A DNA stretch of 39,618 nucleotides from Marinibacterium sp. Lineage in GTDB: Bacteria > Pseudomonadota > Alphaproteobacteria > Rhodobacterales > Rhodobacteraceae. Each line of letters begins with the position of its first letter. The first letter of the stretch is position 1. Position numbers and translations under genes: made by a program. The stretch is from contig JAEPNQ010000034.1 of the NCBI GenBank assembly GCA_017643305.1, positions 1 to 39,618 on the forward strand, in the 5' to 3' direction. The notes below the pieces were generated by a model. That model was not told the DNA's origin, made no database searches, and was given only the letters and a program-made list of their open reading frames with translations. Shown piece by piece: positions 7,895 through 16,345 of the stretch.

Positions 7895-8587
7895 ATCCGC
7901 CTGACCAGCCGTTGTGATTCTGCCAAAAAAACACTCAAGCATCCGTTTTTCAACCTTTCTTTGACCTTAGCCAGCCACTAGCCTACGTAAAGCAATGAGG
8001 ACCGAGCCTGCTAGCATCTCATGTTTCCGAGTAGATCCAGCGACCGAGCCAAGTTCAGCTAGGTAGCCATGTTATACAGTTCCCGGATCGCGAAACGGTC
8101 CGTCAAATGGGAGATGCCGCGCACGAACCCTCTCCACCGCGACCGGCGGGTGACCACGCGTCCAGCTGATTGAACACCACCGCCAACCCCTCGTGGTACT
8201 TGTGCGGGCGGTCCACCACGACCTCGTCAATATTAGTCGGCAGGAAGCGCACCGGAGGAACCTTTCCCTCCACTACTGGTGCTAACAAAACCGACCCAAA
8301 CCCGGCACCGTCCGGCACAGCAACATTGTGCCGTAGCAGAGCACCGCGCTGTCATATGTCGCTACCCAAACGCCATGCGGTGCCTGGGTGCTGTCCAACG
8401 AGTCCATTTCCTAAGCCTGGTCAAGGTCAGACTCAGCGGTCGTATCGGTCTACGGCGGTTGGTGTTTCCCGTACTGAAAGAAAATCATCGAACCGATTTG
8501 GTGACAGGCTCATTCCATATTCGTATGATGTGAATGCGTGGCATCCGGCGACTGGTTCAAACTGTCCCGCAGCATTGGCAAAGATGC
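7895..8587. other. Degraded 0.7-kb stretch, no intact gene
   Basis: No frame supports a full gene. The minus strand shows protein-like fragments in more than one frame. One lies at 8103-8318 (containing VPPVRFLPTNIDEVVVDRP), and an adjoining fragment reads ISHLTDRFAIRELYNMAT before a TAG at about 8059. The second resembles the start of a SnoaL/NTF2-like domain, but too little remains to call it. I looked for ABC ATPase motifs (Walker A, LSGGQ) in all frames and found none. The stretch is best read as a decayed gene or genes at the junction between the permease operon and the convergent kinase operon. Confidence 0.45.
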
Positions 8588-10078
8588 TCACTGCGAAAGC
8601 TCTTCGGCGATGTCGCGGGTTTGCTCATACAGCGCCCGAAACTGGCGGTATCGGGTGGCGTATACTTCGTCCGCATCTGGCGCGATGTCCCGTTCAACCG
8701 GGTTCCACGCAGCGATGTCTTCGGGTTGTGCTGCGCCAATTGCACAGGCTGCTAGAAATGCATCTCCGTAGCTGGCCCCAACCGTCTTGGCGCAGACAAT
8801 CTGCGGCAGGCTAGAAACGTCCGAAGTTGCCCGCAGCCAAAGGTCATTTTTCGTACCGCCGCCCACCGCCAGCACGCGCTTGGGGCGCTGGCCCGCATCG
8901 GAATAGGTTTCAACCACGTGGTTGGTGCCATATGCGATGCCTTCTATCAGAGCACGGTACATATCACCCCGCGTATGGGTCAGGTTCAGGCCGAAAAGGC
9001 TACCCTTGGCATTGGGATTGTGGATTGGGGTGCGTTCGCCGGAAAAATACGGCAGCATGATCAACCCGTTCGCACCAGGTGGGGAGGCAGCCGCTTCGGC
9101 AGCCAGCACGGGAAACGCCTCCTCCCGCGTCAGGTCACGGGCGAACTGGTCTCGGAACCAATGGGTCAGTGTTCCTGATGTAGCGAGCCCCGCCATGCTG
9201 GCGTGCTGACCTTGAAACAGCCACGGCGCGTACCACAGCGCCGGGTCGCGCACGCGGGCGTCGGTCAAGGCGATGATGAAAATGGTGCTGCCATACATCA
9301 TCATCATGTCTCCTGCCCCCTGCACCCCGACGCTGACCGCTTCGGCGGCTGCATCGATGGTGCCACAGATCACCGGCGTGCCAGGGGCCAGCCCGGTTTC
9401 GGCAGCGGCGGCTTCAGTCACGTAGCCCGCAATGTCGTTTGACCACATCAGGCGCGGCAGGCAGCCAAGGTCGATGATGTCTGGAGCCAGATCATCAGTC
9501 CAGCCCAGCGTGGACACATCATAAAGCGGGGCGAAATTGGCCGCAGTGTAATGGTCGATGACAATCTCACCCGTCAGCTTCATCACCATGTAGGAAGTAG
9601 AAGTGAGGATATACGCGGTGCGAGCAAACAGATCTGGCCGCTGGTTTTTCAGCCACAGAATTTTTGGGCCAACCGCCTGCGAGGTCAGCGCATTGCCGCA
9701 GCGGTTCAAAATGGTGTCTTCGCCAATCTGGGCATTAAGCACGTCAATCTCTGCCTGTGCGCGGGTATCGACGCCGTAGAGGACCCCGTTCATCAACGGC
9801 GTACCGCCGGCATCAACGGGCAGCATACAGGGGCCAATTGCGGAACAGGCCACTGCGGCGATCTGTTCTGCTGGCACGCCGGAGGTCTCCAAGAGCTTCC
9901 GGGTGATACGGACAAAGTCGCCCCACCAGTCTTCATCGGCCCGGTGTTCGGCCCAGCCGGGCTGGGGTACGAGCATTTCATGCGGGTTGGTGGCCTGCGC
10001 GACGATTGCGCCGCTGCCGTCCACCAGAACGCCCTTGGATTCAAACGTGCCGATATCGACACCAAGCGTATAGGTCAT
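8588..10078 (-). CDS. FGGY-family carbohydrate kinase (xylulokinase-like)
   Basis: A 496-residue cytoplasmic kinase that phosphorylates a sugar or polyol with ATP. The N-terminal phosphate loop (LGVDIGTFESKGVLVDGSG), the central PVICGTIDAAAEAVSVG block and the C-terminal ATP-binding signature AVGGGTKNDLWLRATSDV match the FGGY family and its usual length. The AVGGGTKNDLWLR pattern is closest to xylulokinase-like members, but FGGY substrate specificity cannot be assigned by eye. Its ATG overlaps the stop of the M42 peptidase gene by 4 bp, so it is the last gene of a coupled three-gene operon. A sugar imported by the nearby ABC permeases is the obvious candidate substrate, by inference. Confidence 0.92.
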   Translation of the reverse strand: MTYTLGVDIGTFESKGVLVDGSGAIVAQATNPHEMLVPQPGWAEHRADEDWWGDFVRITRKLLETSGVPAEQIAAVACSAIGPCMLPVDAGGTPLMNGVLYGVDTRAQAEIDVLNAQIGEDTILNRCGNALTSQAVGPKILWLKNQRPDLFARTAYILTSTSYMVMKLTGEIVIDHYTAANFAPLYDVSTLGWTDDLAPDIIDLGCLPRLMWSNDIAGYVTEAAAAETGLAPGTPVICGTIDAAAEAVSVGVQGAGDMMMMYGSTIFIIALTDARVRDPALWYAPWLFQGQHASMAGLATSGTLTHWFRDQFARDLTREEAFPVLAAEAAASPPGANGLIMLPYFSGERTPIHNPNAKGSLFGLNLTHTRGDMYRALIEGIAYGTNHVVETYSDAGQRPKRVLAVGGGTKNDLWLRATSDVSSLPQIVCAKTVGASYGDAFLAACAIGAAQPEDIAAWNPVERDIAPDADEVYATRYRQFRALYEQTRDIAEELSQ

Positions 10079-11166
10079 TGGTAATCATCCCGGTTGAGTG
10101 AAAAGTCGGGGCCAATGCGCGACAAGGCTGCAAGGGTCAGCGTTGTGAGCCCTTCTAGATCCCGCAAGTCACACATTTCATTGGCCGAATGGGAATAGCG
10201 CATCGGGAACCCGACATCGAGGCTGGCCACCCCAGCGCCAACCATCTGCACATAGCTGAGATCGGTCAGCACGCCGACCTGCGCGCTGCGTTGCAGGGGG
10301 ATGTTTTCCGCCTTCGCCGTATCTTCAAACAACGCCACCAGCGCGGGGTGTGGGATGACCCCGTTCAGCGTGCCGCGCCCGTGGAAGGAATAGAGGCTGA
10401 TGCCCGGCCCACCGCCCAGCACCATGTCCCCGCGGTCCGCCAGGTCGGGCGTGTCAGAGGCGTTCATCAGGTCGATCTGCAGCGCGATGTCCGGCTGCAG
10501 CACCTGCGCCGCCACAACCGCCCCGCGCAGGTTGAATTCCTCCTGCACGGAAAACACCAGATGCACGGTTGGGCTTTTGGAGCGGGTGGCCAGCCGGCGG
10601 GCAACCTCCAGCAACACGGCACATCCGGCCCGGTCGTCCACCGCCGTACCGGTCACCCGGGTTTCGCTAAGAACCTCGGCCCGGGGGTGGTAGACCACCG
10701 GGGTGCCGATGCGGATGCCGGTGGCTTCGACCTCGGCACGCGACCCGAGGCCGGTGTCGATGGTCAGATCGGGCGCTTTTACCACGACGTATTTTTCATC
10801 CGGCGTGGTGGCATGGTGGCTTTTATTGGTGATGATACCCGGCACATCCGGCCTGCCGGGCGGGCACAGCACCACAGGCTGCGCGGCCAAGGCGCGTTCG
10901 GGCACGCCGCCCATCCGCTCCACCCGGATCAGACCATTGTCTTCGATCCGGCGGACGAAAAAGCCCAGCTGATCCATATGCGTGAACAGCATGACGGACG
11001 GCCCCGTGCCTTCGATGGTCACAATCAGATTGCCCAGCGCGTCGGTGGTGGCCGATAGCCCATCCGGCAACCGATCGCGAATGGCCTGGCGTACGCGGGT
11101 CTCGTAGCCCGACAGGCCGGGGACCAGCATCAGGTCCAGCAGGTCACTGCGCAGACGATCGATCAT
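10075..11166 (-). CDS. M42-family metallopeptidase-like protein (SgcX/FrvX-like)
   Basis: 363 residues of the M42 glutamyl-aminopeptidase/endoglucanase family, which is cytoplasmic and uses a two-metal site. Metal ligands and catalytic residues are in place: histidine in MLFTHMDQLGF, the bridging aspartate in GTAVDDRAGC, the EE pair in FSVQEEFNLRGA, an aspartate in ALQIDLMNASD and the histidine in RYSHSANE. The gene overlaps its neighbours by 4 bp on each side (kinase downstream, BtpA upstream). A peptidase fold inside a sugar operon is odd, but E. coli sgcX and frvX are M42 homologues in carbohydrate operons, so a role on a sugar or amino-sugar conjugate is plausible. Confidence 0.92.
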   Translation of the reverse strand: MIDRLRSDLLDLMLVPGLSGYETRVRQAIRDRLPDGLSATTDALGNLIVTIEGTGPSVMLFTHMDQLGFFVRRIEDNGLIRVERMGGVPERALAAQPVVLCPPGRPDVPGIITNKSHHATTPDEKYVVVKAPDLTIDTGLGSRAEVEATGIRIGTPVVYHPRAEVLSETRVTGTAVDDRAGCAVLLEVARRLATRSKSPTVHLVFSVQEEFNLRGAVVAAQVLQPDIALQIDLMNASDTPDLADRGDMVLGGGPGISLYSFHGRGTLNGVIPHPALVALFEDTAKAENIPLQRSAQVGVLTDLSYVQMVGAGVASLDVGFPMRYSHSANEMCDLRDLEGLTTLTLAALSRIGPDFSLNRDDYQ

Positions 11167-11966
11167 CTTACAGCCCTCGCCCGAGCCATGAAATCAGCGG
11201 CACGGTCTCGATCAACCGGTTTCCAAGTGTCGCCATTTACCTTGAGCGACGACCCCACAACACATCCGTCTGCAATGCGCAGCACATCTGCCACCGTTTC
11301 GTGTTTGACGCCGGTGTTGGCCAGTACGGGCGTATCCGGCAGGACGGCCTTGACCGCCTCCAGATCCTCCATCCGGGCAGCTTCGCCGGTGATCTGGCCG
11401 GACACCAACACCGCGTCGGGAATCGATGAAAACACTGCAGACCTCGCCCGGTCGGGCAGTGGGCGGCGGTCCAGGCTATCGGCGAATTCGGCAGAGACGT
11501 TGTAGAGCATCGCCAGATCGTCCCGGCCCAGCGCATTGCGATACCGCATGGCGCGGCCTGCGTCCGGGGTCCACGGCCCCATGTCAGAGGCGTAGGTGCC
11601 GGTAAAAATCTCCCGACAAAACGCGGCACCCGTGGCGGCGGCGAGTGCAATCGTGCTTTGCGGGTCCCACAGGACGTTGACGCCGAAGGGCACGGTGATC
11701 TTGTCGCGCAAGCGCCCGATGACATAGGCCATGGTCGCGGTCGAGGCGCGGTCGACGTCGAATTCATAGGGCCGGTCGTTTTCGTTACCGAACATGATCG
11801 CGTCGACCCCGGCGGCCTGCAGAGCGTCCAGATCCGCCATAGCCCCTGCCACCAACTCATCTAGCCCAGCATCCGCATCATACAGCGGGGCGCCAGGCAA
11901 AGCACCGAGATGAACCATGGCGATCACCGGCTTGGTATCGCCGAAAACAGCGTGAAACTTTTGCAT
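11163..11966 (-). CDS. BtpA/SgcQ family protein
   Basis: 267 residues of the BtpA family, a TIM-barrel group. It is named for a cyanobacterial photosystem I biogenesis factor, but most members, such as E. coli SgcQ, sit in sugar operons. Recognisable parts are the N-terminal KPVIAMVHLGALPGAPLYD, the block FGNENDRPYEFDVD, the FGVNVLWDPQ strand and the C-terminal GCVVGSSLKVNG phosphate-binding-like loop. It is the first gene of the operon: the ATG at 11966 has GGAGGG 4-5 bp upstream, and its stop overlaps the M42 start by ATGA. The molecular function of the family in sugar metabolism is not established; an aldolase- or isomerase-like role is an inference from the barrel. Confidence 0.9.
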   Translation of the reverse strand: MQKFHAVFGDTKPVIAMVHLGALPGAPLYDADAGLDELVAGAMADLDALQAAGVDAIMFGNENDRPYEFDVDRASTATMAYVIGRLRDKITVPFGVNVLWDPQSTIALAAATGAAFCREIFTGTYASDMGPWTPDAGRAMRYRNALGRDDLAMLYNVSAEFADSLDRRPLPDRARSAVFSSIPDAVLVSGQITGEAARMEDLEAVKAVLPDTPVLANTGVKHETVADVLRIADGCVVGSSLKVNGDTWKPVDRDRAADFMARARAVR

Positions 11967-12106
11967 CTAGCCCTCCATGCACTAGCAGGAGCTTAGCAAA
12001 GAATCCCCATGTAGCCAGATCGTGGTTTTGATTGGTATCACGGCTGGACGAGCAAAAGGCCCTGCCCTACGGTCGGCGCGGCGCAGTCAACGCGGGCCGT
12101 GCACCC

Positions 12107-13264
12107 ATGGAACATCCCAAACCTCGGTGGTCCAACACCACCATCGCCATTCTCAGCGCAATTGCCTGCGCAACTATCTTTGCGCTGACCATCGGGCTGA
12201 CCTTTCCGCTATTGTCCTTTGTGCTGCAGACGCAGGGCTATAGCGATGCGGCCATCGGGTTCAGCGCAGCGATGACGCCGCTGGGCGTGCTGGTGGCCTC
12301 GCCAGTCTATCCCCGCATCATCCGACGGTTTGGTGACTGGCAGGTGGTCGCAGTGTGCCTTGTGGCAACCGGATTGGTGATCTTGATGATGGGGCTCTGG
12401 GCAAATTTTGCCATGTTCCTTTTGCTCCGGTTTCTGCTGGGAGTGTTCGATTCGGGTGTGTTTATCATTTCGGAAACCTGGATCAACCAACTGGCATCGA
12501 CCCGGTCGCGGGGGAGGATCGTGGGGCTCTATGCAACTTCGTTATCTACCGGGTTCGGTTTGGGGCCGTTGATATTGGCATGGACGGGGTCGGACAGCTT
12601 CCTGCCTTTCGCGATCGGATCGGCATGCTGCGCTTTGGCATTGGTCGTGGTGCTCGCTGTGCGGCGGGCGGCACCGGGGATGCATCGCAAACAGACCTCG
12701 TCCAGCTTTTCCTTCCTGCGTCTCGCACCCACGCTGCTGGTCGCCATCGCAGTATTCGCGTTTTGGGATGCAGCAGTGCTGGCTCTATTTCCGATTTACG
12801 GTATGTCCTTTGGCATGACAGCCAGCTTTACTGCGCTTGCGCTTGCGGTCTGCATTCTGGGCAACACGTTGCTGCAATTCCCCATCGGGTGGCTGGCGGA
12901 TCTGACGTCGCGCCGGGCGGTGCTGATCCTGTGCTGCGGCATCGCTGCCGGGGGCGCGTTGCTGATGCCGGTGATCTTCGATGCCAGGGCGGTGTTGCTC
13001 CCGGTTCTGTTTGTCTGGGGCGCGGCGGCGGGTGGTGTTTACACAATGGCGATGACCGAACTGGGCGACCGATTTTCCGGATCCGACCTAGTGGCAGGAA
13101 ATGCCGCCTTTGCCGTGGCCTATGGCGTCGGCGGCCTAGTGGGCGGGCCGAGTATTGGTGGGGCTATGCATGCTTTTGGCCCAAGCGGGTTCAGCGGATT
13201 GCTGGCCATCGTGTTTGGTGCCACGGCGGTCTTTGCCTTCTGGCGGCGGCAAGGAGCGCGTTAG
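12107..13264 (+). CDS. MFS transporter (YcaD-like)
   Basis: A 385-residue, 12-helix major facilitator. The N-domain contains TPLGVLVASPVYPRIIRRFG, the helix 2-3 motif region. The segment FLLGVFDSGVFIISETWINQ followed by TRSRGRIVGLYATSLSTGFG is characteristic of the YcaD-like subfamily, and the C-domain repeats the pattern with IGWLADLTSRRAVLI. The frame is open back to a TTG at 12032, but that adds a 25-residue non-hydrophobic arginine-rich leader; the ATG at 12107 gives the expected short cytoplasmic N-terminus, although it lacks a strong ribosome binding site. It lies upstream of the aldo/keto reductase in the same direction (66 bp gap) and may import or export its substrate. Confidence 0.88.
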   Translation: MEHPKPRWSNTTIAILSAIACATIFALTIGLTFPLLSFVLQTQGYSDAAIGFSAAMTPLGVLVASPVYPRIIRRFGDWQVVAVCLVATGLVILMMGLWANFAMFLLLRFLLGVFDSGVFIISETWINQLASTRSRGRIVGLYATSLSTGFGLGPLILAWTGSDSFLPFAIGSACCALALVVVLAVRRAAPGMHRKQTSSSFSFLRLAPTLLVAIAVFAFWDAAVLALFPIYGMSFGMTASFTALALAVCILGNTLLQFPIGWLADLTSRRAVLILCCGIAAGGALLMPVIFDARAVLLPVLFVWGAAAGGVYTMAMTELGDRFSGSDLVAGNAAFAVAYGVGGLVGGPSIGGAMHAFGPSGFSGLLAIVFGATAVFAFWRRQGAR

Positions 13265-13330
13265 GCTGTCGGAATTGCTTGGTCCACCACCGGTGACCAC
13301 CTATGGTCGGGAGGTGAGGAGGAGAGTGAC

Positions 13331-14356
13331 ATGGGTTTGAAAACAAGGCATTGGGACCGGCTGGGCCAGGGCGGGCTATCCTTTACCGAAATTGGTATGG
13401 GCACCGCCCCGTTGGGCAACCTCTACCAAGCGATTTCCGATGACGACGCGTACACAGTGCTGGAACGCGCCTGGCAGGCCGGGGTCCGGTACTACGATAC
13501 CGCACCGCTGTATGGTCTCGGGTTGAGTGAAACGCGGCTGAACCAGTTCCTGCGGGACAAGCCGCGGGATGATTATGTTCTGTCCACCAAGGTTGGGCGT
13601 CTGCTGGAAGCTTGCGCACCCGAGGACCGCATTGGGGTTGGCAAATGGTTCGATGTTCCAGCCCGCCGGGAGATTTACGATTACAGCTATGACGGCGTGA
13701 TGCGGTCGGTTGAACATTCACTGGAACGGCTGGGCGTGCACCGAATCGATATCCTGCTTGCCCATGACATCGACGTGCCGAACCAGGGCAGCCGCGCCAA
13801 CGTGAACGCCAAGGTCGATCAGCTGATGGCAGGCGGCTATCACGCGATGGAACGGCTGCGCAACGAAGGCGTGATCGGAGCCTTTGGCGCAGGCGTGAAC
13901 GAATGGGAGGTCTGCCAGCAACTGACCGAGCGGGGCGATTTCGATCTATTCCTGCTGGCCGGGCGGTATACGCTACTGGAACAGGAGGCACTGAACAGCT
14001 TCCTGCCGCTAGCGCAGTCGCGTGGCATCGGGATCATCATTGGCGGGCCGTACAACTCCGGCATTCTGGCGACCGGGCCGCGCGAGGGTGCGTTTTACAA
14101 TTATGATCCCGCGCCACAGGACATTCTGGACAAGGTCACCCGCATTCAGTCTGTGTGCCAGGCGCATGGGGTGCGATTGGTGGACGCTGCGTTCCAATTC
14201 CCGCTGCTGCACCCGTGCACTGTGTCGGTGATCCCCGGCGGCCAGGGGCTGGAGGAGATGGACAGCAACATCACCGCCGCATCCGCAGATATCCCCGCCG
14301 ATCTTTGGGCGGAACTGAAGGCCGAAGGCCTGATGCGGCAGGAGGCCCCGGTTTGA
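13331..14356 (+). CDS. Aldo/keto reductase (L-fucose / aldose 1-dehydrogenase-like)
   Basis: A 341-residue NAD(P)-dependent oxidoreductase. The AKR tetrad is complete: Asp56 and Tyr61 in YYDTAPLYGLGLSE, Lys87 in LSTKVGRLL and His145 in DILLAHDID. The wording of these motifs and the length match the subgroup of D-threo-aldose/L-fucose 1-dehydrogenases and pyridoxal dehydrogenase, which oxidise an aldose to its lactone. GAGGAG precedes the ATG. Its stop overlaps the start of the COG3618 lactonase gene, so the two are translationally coupled, which supports the lactone-forming reading. The exact sugar is not determinable; L-fucose, L-galactose or D-arabinose are typical for this pairing. Confidence 0.9.
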   Translation: MGLKTRHWDRLGQGGLSFTEIGMGTAPLGNLYQAISDDDAYTVLERAWQAGVRYYDTAPLYGLGLSETRLNQFLRDKPRDDYVLSTKVGRLLEACAPEDRIGVGKWFDVPARREIYDYSYDGVMRSVEHSLERLGVHRIDILLAHDIDVPNQGSRANVNAKVDQLMAGGYHAMERLRNEGVIGAFGAGVNEWEVCQQLTERGDFDLFLLAGRYTLLEQEALNSFLPLAQSRGIGIIIGGPYNSGILATGPREGAFYNYDPAPQDILDKVTRIQSVCQAHGVRLVDAAFQFPLLHPCTVSVIPGGQGLEEMDSNITAASADIPADLWAELKAEGLMRQEAPV

Positions 14357-15204
14357 ACGGCGCGGTGCCTCAGGTCGACGCGCACCAGCATTATTGGGCC
14401 CCGTCGCGAGGCGACTATTTCTGGATGCCGCCCGATGACCCTATCCTGACACGGCCCTATTGTCCGCCGGATCTGGCTCCGATGCGCGAACGGTACGATC
14501 TGGCCGCCACCGTGCTGGTGCAGGCCGCGGATACGGTGGCGGAAACCGAATATATGCTTGGTATCGCGGACGCGACGCCGTCGGTCGCCGGTGTCGTCGG
14601 CTGGGTGGATTTCGAACAAACCGCCCAACGCGCACAGTTGGAAGCCTTTGCAGCCCATCCCAAGTTTCGTGGCGTGCGTCCGATGATTCAGGACATCCCG
14701 GATGATGAGTGGATGCTCCGCGATGACGTACAGTGGGGATACCAGGCATTGATCGATCTAGACCTGACGTTCGATGCGTTGGGATTCCCCCGGCATCTGG
14801 CGCATTTCCACACGATCCTGACGCGCTATCCCCAGATGCAGGTTGTCATCGACCATTGCATGAAGCCACAGATCCGCAACCACCCGGACGGGTTTGACGA
14901 TTGGAAGGCTGGAATGGCCCGGCTGGCGCAGGACACGGATGCCTGTTGCAAGCTGTCGGGGATTGTCACCGAAACCGATGGCGGTTGGACGGTCGACGAC
15001 CTGCAGCCCTATGTGGACCACCTGTTGGATGTGTTCGGGCCTGCGCGGCTGATGTGGGGGTCGGATTGGCCGGTGTGCCAGCTGCAGGCCACCTATGACG
15101 CGTGGCGGGAAGCGGCGGAAACGCTGACCGCTGGGCTGAGCGCGGATGACCGCGCGCAGGTGTTCGGGGGCACAGCAATCCGGTTCTATCGGTTGGAATT
15201 GTGA
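14353..15204 (+). CDS. COG3618 amidohydrolase, probable sugar lactonase
   Basis: 283 residues of the amidohydrolase TIM-barrel group that contains L-fuconolactonase and 2-pyrone-4,6-dicarboxylate lactonase. The N-terminal metal motif VDAHQHYW, the GVVGWVDFEQT strand, DHCMKP in the barrel and GSDWPVC near the C-terminus are characteristic. The start is a TTG at 14353 overlapping the upstream stop (TTGA), with AGGAGG 7 bp before it. The next candidate, GTG at 14365, is too far from that site. The enzyme would hydrolyse the lactone made by the coupled aldo/keto reductase to an aldonate. Such cascades usually continue with a dehydratase, which is not in this window. Confidence 0.9.
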   Translation: MNGAVPQVDAHQHYWAPSRGDYFWMPPDDPILTRPYCPPDLAPMRERYDLAATVLVQAADTVAETEYMLGIADATPSVAGVVGWVDFEQTAQRAQLEAFAAHPKFRGVRPMIQDIPDDEWMLRDDVQWGYQALIDLDLTFDALGFPRHLAHFHTILTRYPQMQVVIDHCMKPQIRNHPDGFDDWKAGMARLAQDTDACCKLSGIVTETDGGWTVDDLQPYVDHLLDVFGPARLMWGSDWPVCQLQATYDAWREAAETLTAGLSADDRAQVFGGTAIRFYRLEL

Positions 15205-15223
15205 GGATACGCGGACACAGGGC

Positions 15224-15802
15224 ATGCACCAGAAGGTATTTGGCATTGGGTTTCATAAGACCGGGACCAAGGCGCTGCGCATTCTGGGTTATCGTGTAAC
15301 CGATCCGAACAATTTCAAAGACCCTGATATTGGGCAGACCTATCTGCAGGTCACCCGGACCATATCAGCCCAGTTCGATGCGTTTCAGGACAATCCCTGG
15401 CCGCTGGTCTACCGGGAAATGGATCTGCACTGGCCTGAGGCGCGCTTTGTTCTGACACTGAGGGATGGCGAAAGCTGGTATGCGTCCCAGCTGGAGCATT
15501 TCAAGGGCGGCACGACGCCAATGCGGGAACTGGTTTATGGCCCCGGTCTGGGCGACCCGCGCAGAAACAAACACCACTTCATCAATAGGATGGAGATGCA
15601 CAACAAGGCCGTGCGCACCTACTTTCAGAACCGGCCCGATAAATTGCTGGAGATGCGGATCACCGATGGTGACGGATGGGAAACCCTTTGCCCGTTTCTG
15701 GACCGCCCGGTGCCTAATCGCAGGTTCCCGCACCGCAACCGTACCCAGCGCCGCAAGCGGTTGGCGCGGTTGAAAGCCAAGCGCGCGAAGGCCGCCGAGT
15801 GA
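15224..15802 (+). CDS. Small sulfotransferase-family protein
   Basis: 192 residues. The start GIGFHKTGTKALRILGY is the 5'-phosphosulfate loop of PAPS-dependent sulfotransferases of the bacterial type common in marine alphaproteobacteria. The later ARFVLTLRDGESWYAS segment matches the conserved 3'-phosphate-binding region with its arginine and serine. The protein is short for the family and ends in a strongly basic tail (RNRTQRRKRLARLKAKRAKA). The ATG at 15224 is chosen because it places the P-loop at the normal N-terminal position; the frame is open upstream into the lactonase gene. It follows the lactonase by 19 bp and ends 3 bp from ytoQ on the other strand. Acceptor unknown. Confidence 0.82.
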   Translation: MHQKVFGIGFHKTGTKALRILGYRVTDPNNFKDPDIGQTYLQVTRTISAQFDAFQDNPWPLVYREMDLHWPEARFVLTLRDGESWYASQLEHFKGGTTPMRELVYGPGLGDPRRNKHHFINRMEMHNKAVRTYFQNRPDKLLEMRITDGDGWETLCPFLDRPVPNRRFPHRNRTQRRKRLARLKAKRAKAAE

Positions 15803-15805
15803 GTG

Positions 15806-16258
15806 TCAGTCTTGCGGCAGGGTCCCTGTCAAAACATAGCGCAGGATCTGTACCACCTGTTCGGGTTCCTCGGCAGTGGCCAGTGCGGCGGCGTGAACCT
15901 CTTTCAGCGCATGCTGATGTTCGGGCAGACTGAGCACGATGATGGACTTGCCCAGCGCCGCAGCATAGCCCGCATCAAAGGCCGCGTTCCATTGTCGGTA
16001 CTTTTCACCGAACCGCACCACCACAACATCGGCGTTTTCAATGCCCCGACGGGTGCGGATGGCATTGACCATCGCGCCCTTGTGGTCGTGCCAATACTTG
16101 TTTTCTTCCGCGCCCAGGATCGCGACGCCGCAATCATCACTGGCCGCGTGGTCGGTGACCGGGTTGTCAAAACTCACATCCAGCCCGTCCGAGCCATCTA
16201 CGATTCGTTCGCGCCAATCGGTGTGAATTTCGCCCGACAGATAAACCTTGAGTGTCAT
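15806..16258 (-). CDS. YtoQ family protein
   Basis: 150 residues matching the YtoQ family along its full length. It begins LKVYLSGEIHTDWRERI, has the block VTDHAASDDCGVAILG in the middle and VVVRFGEKYRQWNAAFDAGYAAALGKSIIVLS at the C-terminal half (quoted in parts: FGEKYRQWNAAFDAGY). The fold predicted for the family resembles nucleoside 2-deoxyribosyltransferases, but no reaction has been assigned. The ATG at 16258 is preferred over an ATG 12 bp upstream because homologues start at the MxLxVYLSGEIH motif. It is convergent with the sulfotransferase gene. Confidence 0.88.
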   Translation of the reverse strand: MTLKVYLSGEIHTDWRERIVDGSDGLDVSFDNPVTDHAASDDCGVAILGAEENKYWHDHKGAMVNAIRTRRGIENADVVVVRFGEKYRQWNAAFDAGYAAALGKSIIVLSLPEHQHALKEVHAAALATAEEPEQVVQILRYVLTGTLPQD

Positions 16259-16345
16259 GTTGGCCCCCATGTGAGATTTTGGCCAAACTAGGGGTGGTGC
16301 GGGCCAATGGCCAGCCCCGACCAGTATCAGAAATCCAGCCGCCAT

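Noticed and set aside
11163-11966. BtpA as evidence for photosynthesis genes
   Set aside because: The family name comes from a cyanobacterial photosystem factor, but no photosynthesis gene is present here and the operon partners point to sugar metabolism.
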